64,000 nt of DNA, from the NCBI RefSeq assembly GCF_000011385.1, contig NC_005125.1, positions 1,860,001 to 1,924,000 on the forward strand, given 5' to 3'. The notes beneath the pieces were generated by a model. It was not told the DNA's origin, did no database searches, and saw only the letters and a list, made by a program, of their open reading frames with translations. The translations under genes and the position numbers were made by a program. Below, one piece after another: positions 63,223-64,000 of this stretch (positions are counted from its first letter, which is position 1; every line of letters starts with the position of its first letter). The DNA comes from Gloeobacter violaceus PCC 7421 (lineage in GTDB: Bacteria; Cyanobacteriota; Cyanobacteriia; Gloeobacterales; Gloeobacteraceae).

Positions 63223-63636
63223 TCAAGATCCCTGCTCCTCTCCGAACAATCGGCGCAGAATATGCCCTTGGGCTCTGTAGAGATCCTCAATACGTTCTTG
63301 ATGGCGCTGCAGTTGTTCTTGCTGGGCGAAGATCTGACCCTGCTGGGTGAGCATCTGGTCCTGTTGGGTGAGCATTTGGTCCTGTTGGGTAAGCATCTGC
63401 TGTTGCATGTTTTGCATGACCGGCAGGATTTGGCCGAGGATGTTGGCCATCTGCTCAACGACCGAGCCGGTAGCAGCCAAATGCTGCAGCGTTTGGGTAA
63501 GCTGCTGGTTGAGCACCACTTGACCGGTGCGCAGTTCGGCAAGGAGGTCGAGCTGGTTGCCGAACTGTTGGACCAAAGCTTCCAGAACACGCTCGACACG
63601 CTCGATTCGATCGGGAGGTTGGCCGTTGGTGTTCAT
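63223..63636 (-). CDS. Coiled-coil protein with heptad repeats
   Basis: 137 residues, not recognised. Its centre repeats a 7-residue unit (MLTQQDQ, MLTQQDQ, MLTQQGQ, IFAQQEQ), likely forming a parallel coiled coil. The matching DNA is a 21-bp tandem repeat at 63322-63405. The N-terminus is polar (MNTNGQPPDRIERVERVLEALVQQF). Probably an oligomerising cytoplasmic protein. Confidence 0.7.
   Translation of the reverse strand: MNTNGQPPDRIERVERVLEALVQQFGNQLDLLAELRTGQVVLNQQLTQTLQHLAATGSVVEQMANILGQILPVMQNMQQQMLTQQDQMLTQQDQMLTQQGQIFAQQEQLQRHQERIEDLYRAQGHILRRLFGEEQGS
63322..63405. repeat. 21-bp tandem repeat, four copies
   Basis: Four consecutive 21-base units (starting at 63322, 63343, 63364, 63385), each like CTGGGTGAGCATCTGGTCCTG with few differences. 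They encode the heptads of the coiled-coil protein on the minus strand. Copy number could vary by slippage. Confidence 0.8.
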
Positions 63637-63691
63637 GGGTTGCCCGGGTTAGAAGTGCACGGCGATACTCTATTCAATCACTGCTGAATCT

Positions 63692-64000
63692 TTACTGTGC
63701 TTGCCCGTAAATTGCTGTCGGGTGCTGCTGGTAAAAAGCCCAGAGCTGATCGCCATAAGAAAAATGCCACCACTCCCCAGGATGTTGCTGAAAACCGGCT
63801 TCCTCCATGGCCGTGCGCAGTCTGGCGCGGTAGTAGTGAAATCGCCGCCCGATCTCAGTCGGGTCTTCAAAGTAGTGGTCAGGAGAAGAGCGCTCGGAAA
63901 TCTCGTCGATTTCTCCACCCATGGCCACGGGTTTTCCAGACGTATCGGCCAGGGTCAGATCCACCGCAGCTCCGGTGCTATGGGGCGGGGGAGTGGCCGG
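63692..64000 (-). CDS. VanX-like D-alanyl-D-alanine dipeptidase (5' part outside window)
   Basis: The frame is open to the window edge. The visible portion has HSTGAAVDLTLAD (zinc ligands His and Asp), MGGEIDEISERSS, and GEWWHFSYGD with the catalytic Glu and third ligand His. This matches VanX/DdpX dipeptidases, which cleave D-Ala-D-Ala in cell-wall turnover. Only the C-terminal ~100 residues are present; the start lies beyond 64000. Confidence 0.85.
   Translation of the reverse strand, partial: PATPPPHSTGAAVDLTLADTSGKPVAMGGEIDEISERSSPDHYFEDPTEIGRRFHYYRARLRTAMEEAGFQQHPGEWWHFSYGDQLWAFYQQHPTAIYGQAQ

Noticed and set aside
63322-63405. Regular repeats considered as a CRISPR array
   Set aside because: Units are directly adjacent without spacers and encode heptads in frame, so they are a coding tandem repeat.

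Overview
The window is a high-GC, gene-dense stretch of a cyanobacterial chromosome. The cyanobacterial character comes from a Tic22-like protein, a bifunctional arginine dihydrolase/ornithine cyclodeaminase, a long aspartate kinase with duplicated ACT domains, and a tandem pair of flavodiiron proteins of which one has lost its iron ligands. The high GC, paired DUF4394 proteins and overall gene style suggest a Gloeobacter-like lineage. That is inference; no ribosomal RNA or other decisive marker is present. I saw no tRNA, rRNA, CRISPR array or transposase.

Layout. 1-9.3 kb holds housekeeping genes: Tic22-like (5' cut by the window), prmC, infC, an alpha/beta-hydrolase fold protein lacking its nucleophile, argZ/agrE, a Na+/H+ antiporter, a DUF4198 protein, dprA and a cytosine-deaminase-like enzyme. 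At 9.4-12.5 kb an ECF sigma/anti-sigma pair is bracketed by two DUF4394 exported paralogues. At 12.9-13.3 kb two tiny overlapping genes sit behind good ribosome binding sites. At 13.5-16.7 kb a PAS-GAF-PAS histidine kinase is followed by an unusual REC-Crp fusion regulator, convergent with carB.

20.0-25.0 kb is the most unusual region. A complete cobQ is bracketed by a decayed copy of its own 5' end on the left and of its own 3' end on the right. Between left remnant and cobQ lies an AT-rich two-gene module: a three-helix membrane protein whose last ~30 residues look like the toxin-binding tail of a type II antitoxin, overlapping by 4 nt a PIN-domain (VapC-like) toxin gene. Between cobQ and the right remnant lies an acidic protein with a C-terminal glycine zipper plus a small three-helix membrane protein, which resembles a toxin/immunity pair. 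The whole looks like an exchanged segment with a replacement cobQ and two cargo modules.

25.0-30.6 kb has lysC and the two flavodiiron genes, with a perfect palindrome in the divergent intergenic region. 31.3-58.3 kb is a large surface-polysaccharide locus, nearly all on the minus strand and split by a plus-strand IPT/TIG surface protein gene; a paralogue of that gene marks the other edge. The promoter-proximal block (58.3 to 48.0 kb) has UDP-glucose dehydrogenase, OPX export protein, chain-length regulator/tyrosine kinase, polymerase, GT2, flippase, initiating phosphoglycosyltransferase and GT4. The distal block (46.1 to 33.0 kb) has glycosyltransferases, an O-acetyltransferase, nucleotide-sugar synthesis, a glycosidase-like protein, a second flippase, a MurB-like reductase and a pyruvyltransferase. 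Together they can initiate, build, flip, polymerise, export and decorate an acidic polysaccharide.

58.3-64 kb holds a non-coding stretch with poly-C tracts, a stand-alone LuxR-type HTH protein preceded by a perfect 20-bp palindrome, an acidic small protein, a GNAT acetyltransferase, a GHL10-type glycoside hydrolase-like protein, an exported metallo-beta-lactamase-fold protein, a heptad-repeat coiled-coil protein and a VanX-like dipeptidase cut by the window end. Several convergent gene pairs overlap at their 3' ends (prmC/infC, DUF4198/dprA, REC-Crp/carB, flavodiiron/peptidase remnant).
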